Of a stretch of 44,412 nt of DNA, positions 43,187-44,412 are shown in pieces. Numbering within the stretch: position 1 is the stretch's first letter; every line of letters begins with the position of its first letter. The notes beneath the pieces are model-generated. The model searched no databases and was not told the origin of the DNA. It saw only the letters and a program-made list of their open reading frames with translations. Made by a program: the position numbers and the translations under genes. The stretch spans positions 1 to 44,412 of the forward strand of contig NZ_JALJDX010000180.1 in NCBI RefSeq assembly GCF_022952855.1, written 5' to 3'. This DNA is from Pseudomonas sp. RGM2987. Its GTDB lineage: Bacteria > Pseudomonadota > Gammaproteobacteria > Pseudomonadales > Pseudomonadaceae.

Positions 43187-44062
43187 TCAACCGTTCTGAC
43201 GGATACCGGCTACCAGCCAAGGCTGGTCATCGCCTTGGGCGCGCTCCATGTTCCAGCTTTCGCTGAACGCCTCGCCCTTGTCGAAGCGAGAGTCTTTGGA
43301 CACACCGCTGAAGGTCAGGGTGGCGATGGTCTTGTCGGCACGATCGTCGACGCCGTCCAGTTGCACATGCAGGTTGTCGATGTAGGTGGACTGGAAACCG
43401 TCACCCAGGTCGGCCCGTTCGCGCTTGAGGAACTCCAGCAGTTGTGGGGTGACGAACTCGGTGATCTTGTCCATTTCGTTCGCGTCCCAATGTTGCTGCA
43501 GGGCCATGAAGTGGCTGCGGGCCGCTTCGATGAAGCGCTGTTCGTTGAACCAGGCGGGAGCGTTGATCACTGGCCGGGCGGCAACAGGGGCTGCAGAGCC
43601 GCCGAAAATCGAACCACTGGCTGGCTGCTGGTTGAACACTTCACGTTGCATCGGCGCGTGGCCGGCCGGAGCGAACTGCTCCTGCTGCTTGCGGCGGCGA
43701 GCGGCGATGAAGCGGAAGACCAGGAAGGCGATGACCGCCATGATCAGGATGTCGAAGATCTGCATGCCCTGGAAGCCGTCGCCCATGAACATGGAGGCGA
43801 GCAGGCCACCGGCGGCGATGCCGGCCAGGGGGCCGAGCCAGCGCGAAGCACCGCTGGCCTTGGTAGCGGCGCCTGCGGCACCCGCCGCGCCTGCGGTGGC
43901 AGCCGTGGAACCGGCGGCAGAGGACGGCGCCATCTGGCTGGTCTGGTGAGTCGGGGCTGCGCCCGAGCTTTTACCACCGCCAAAACGCTTGGCGGCATTG
44001 GCGTCGATGGCCATCGTCAGGCCGATGCACAACGCCATGGCGATGCTAAGAAAACGTTTCAT
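43187..44062 (-). CDS. Tim44-domain membrane protein
   Basis: A 291-residue protein. It has a signal-like N-terminus (MKRFLSIAMALCIGLTMA), a low-complexity Ala/Gly/Ser region (about 25-75), a glycine-rich helix, and a transmembrane helix (FDILIMAVIAFLVFRFIAA, about 102-120) with a basic flank RRRK. The C-terminal Tim44/MBA1-like domain covers about 150-285 (FNEQRFIEAARSHFMALQQH, FVTPQLLEFLKRERADL). Bacterial members are envelope proteins of unsettled function, sometimes called TimA-like. The start at 44062 gives the signal peptide; upstream in-frame codons lack one. Confidence 0.85.
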   Translation of the reverse strand: MKRFLSIAMALCIGLTMAIDANAAKRFGGGKSSGAAPTHQTSQMAPSSAAGSTAATAGAAGAAGAATKASGASRWLGPLAGIAAGGLLASMFMGDGFQGMQIFDILIMAVIAFLVFRFIAARRRKQQEQFAPAGHAPMQREVFNQQPASGSIFGGSAAPVAARPVINAPAWFNEQRFIEAARSHFMALQQHWDANEMDKITEFVTPQLLEFLKRERADLGDGFQSTYIDNLHVQLDGVDDRADKTIATLTFSGVSKDSRFDKGEAFSESWNMERAQGDDQPWLVAGIRQNG

Positions 44063-44412
44063 ATAAAGGCATTCCCATTTGTGGATAGCACGCGCGCCAT
44101 GTTGCACAGCTGAACTGTTGCTGGCTAGCGGCAGAGTGTTTCGGGCTTTTGCGTGACAGGTTAGGTTCAGCTTCAATCGCGCAAGAGGGCTTGTTCGCTT
44201 TGGGCTGTAGGAAAGAGGGATAAGTTCTGTCAGAGAACTGAGCGCAACCTTATTGTGGGAGCGGGCTTGCTCGCGAAGACGGCGTCACACTCAACATCGA
44301 GGTTGCCTGATACACCGCCATCGCGGGCAAGCCCGCTCCCACAGGTTATCGGTTGTTTGCGAATTTTTTGTTCACACAGTTACATTATGGGAGCGATCAA
44401 TCATCCCGCGTC
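44063..44412. other. Intergenic region at the right edge
   Basis: 350 bp with no supported gene. It should hold the promoter of the Tim44-domain gene near its left end. A small hairpin AGTTCT-N5-AGAACT is at 44223-44239, and the REP doublet listed separately fills 44253-44344. A few codons open at an ATG at 44386 but run off the window with no ribosome site, so nothing is called. Confidence 0.6.
44253..44344. repeat. REP doublet, GGGAGCGGGCTTGCTCGCG type
   Basis: Inverted pair: TTGTGGGAGCGGGCTTGCTC followed by GCGAAGACGGCG on the left, and CGCCATCGCGGGCAAGCCCG followed by CTCCCACAG on the right. Same family as the cluster at 39948-40098. Confidence 0.83.

Overview
The window looks like chromosomal DNA of a fluorescent Pseudomonas (P. 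fluorescens group). The evidence is the high GC content, the complete common polysaccharide antigen (CPA, A-band) locus in the same gene order as P. aeruginosa, several Pseudomonas-type REP elements between genes, a Pseudomonas-type PdxY, and three sequences matching the ParB-binding parS consensus. The parS sites suggest that the window lies in the origin-proximal part of the chromosome. No phage, IS element, CRISPR array, rRNA or tRNA was seen.

Layout: (1) 0.2-1.9 kb, a LysR-type regulator followed by a glutathione S-transferase, with a perfect palindrome between them. (2) 2.0-11.05 kb, minus strand, a tightly packed operon rmd-gmd-wbpW-wzm-wzt-wbpX-wbpY-wbpZ. It makes GDP-D-rhamnose, polymerises it and exports the D-rhamnan O chain through an ABC transporter. 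(3) 11.5-17.2 kb, divergent plus-strand operon of two paralogous glycosyltransferases, two paralogous methyltransferases and an acyltransferase. It corresponds to PA5455-PA5459 of P. aeruginosa and probably decorates or caps the same polymer. (4) 17.4-20.7 kb, a DUF3142 lipoprotein and a large envelope protein with helical-repeat character. (5) 20.9-22.3 kb, a dihydrolipoyl dehydrogenase.

(6) 22.5-28.5 kb, a four-gene operon of three SPFH/HflK-HflC-like membrane proteins and a P1B-type metal ATPase. One SPFH protein has a histidine-rich N-terminus and the ATPase has no N-terminal metal-binding domain. This is the best candidate for an undescribed system. (7) 28.6-31.9 kb, lipid genes cfa and clsA (convergent, overlapping) and a small DUF3617 periplasmic protein. 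(8) 32-38.5 kb, a zinc-starvation block: folE2 with a Zn/Mn-type ABC importer, two COG0523 GTPases and two small secreted proteins. Two Zur-box palindromes sit on predicted promoters here. (9) 38.5-44.4 kb, a mixed housekeeping tail: DUF3301 protein, pdxY, acyl-CoA thioesterase, CPA2 antiporter, SMI1/KNR4-like protein and a Tim44-domain membrane protein.

Genes are densely packed with many 1-, 4- and 7-base overlaps inside operons. Convergent gene pairs often end in hairpins that include the stop codons, or in REP doublets. The first 216 bases hold no gene I can support, and the right end is cut in an intergenic region.
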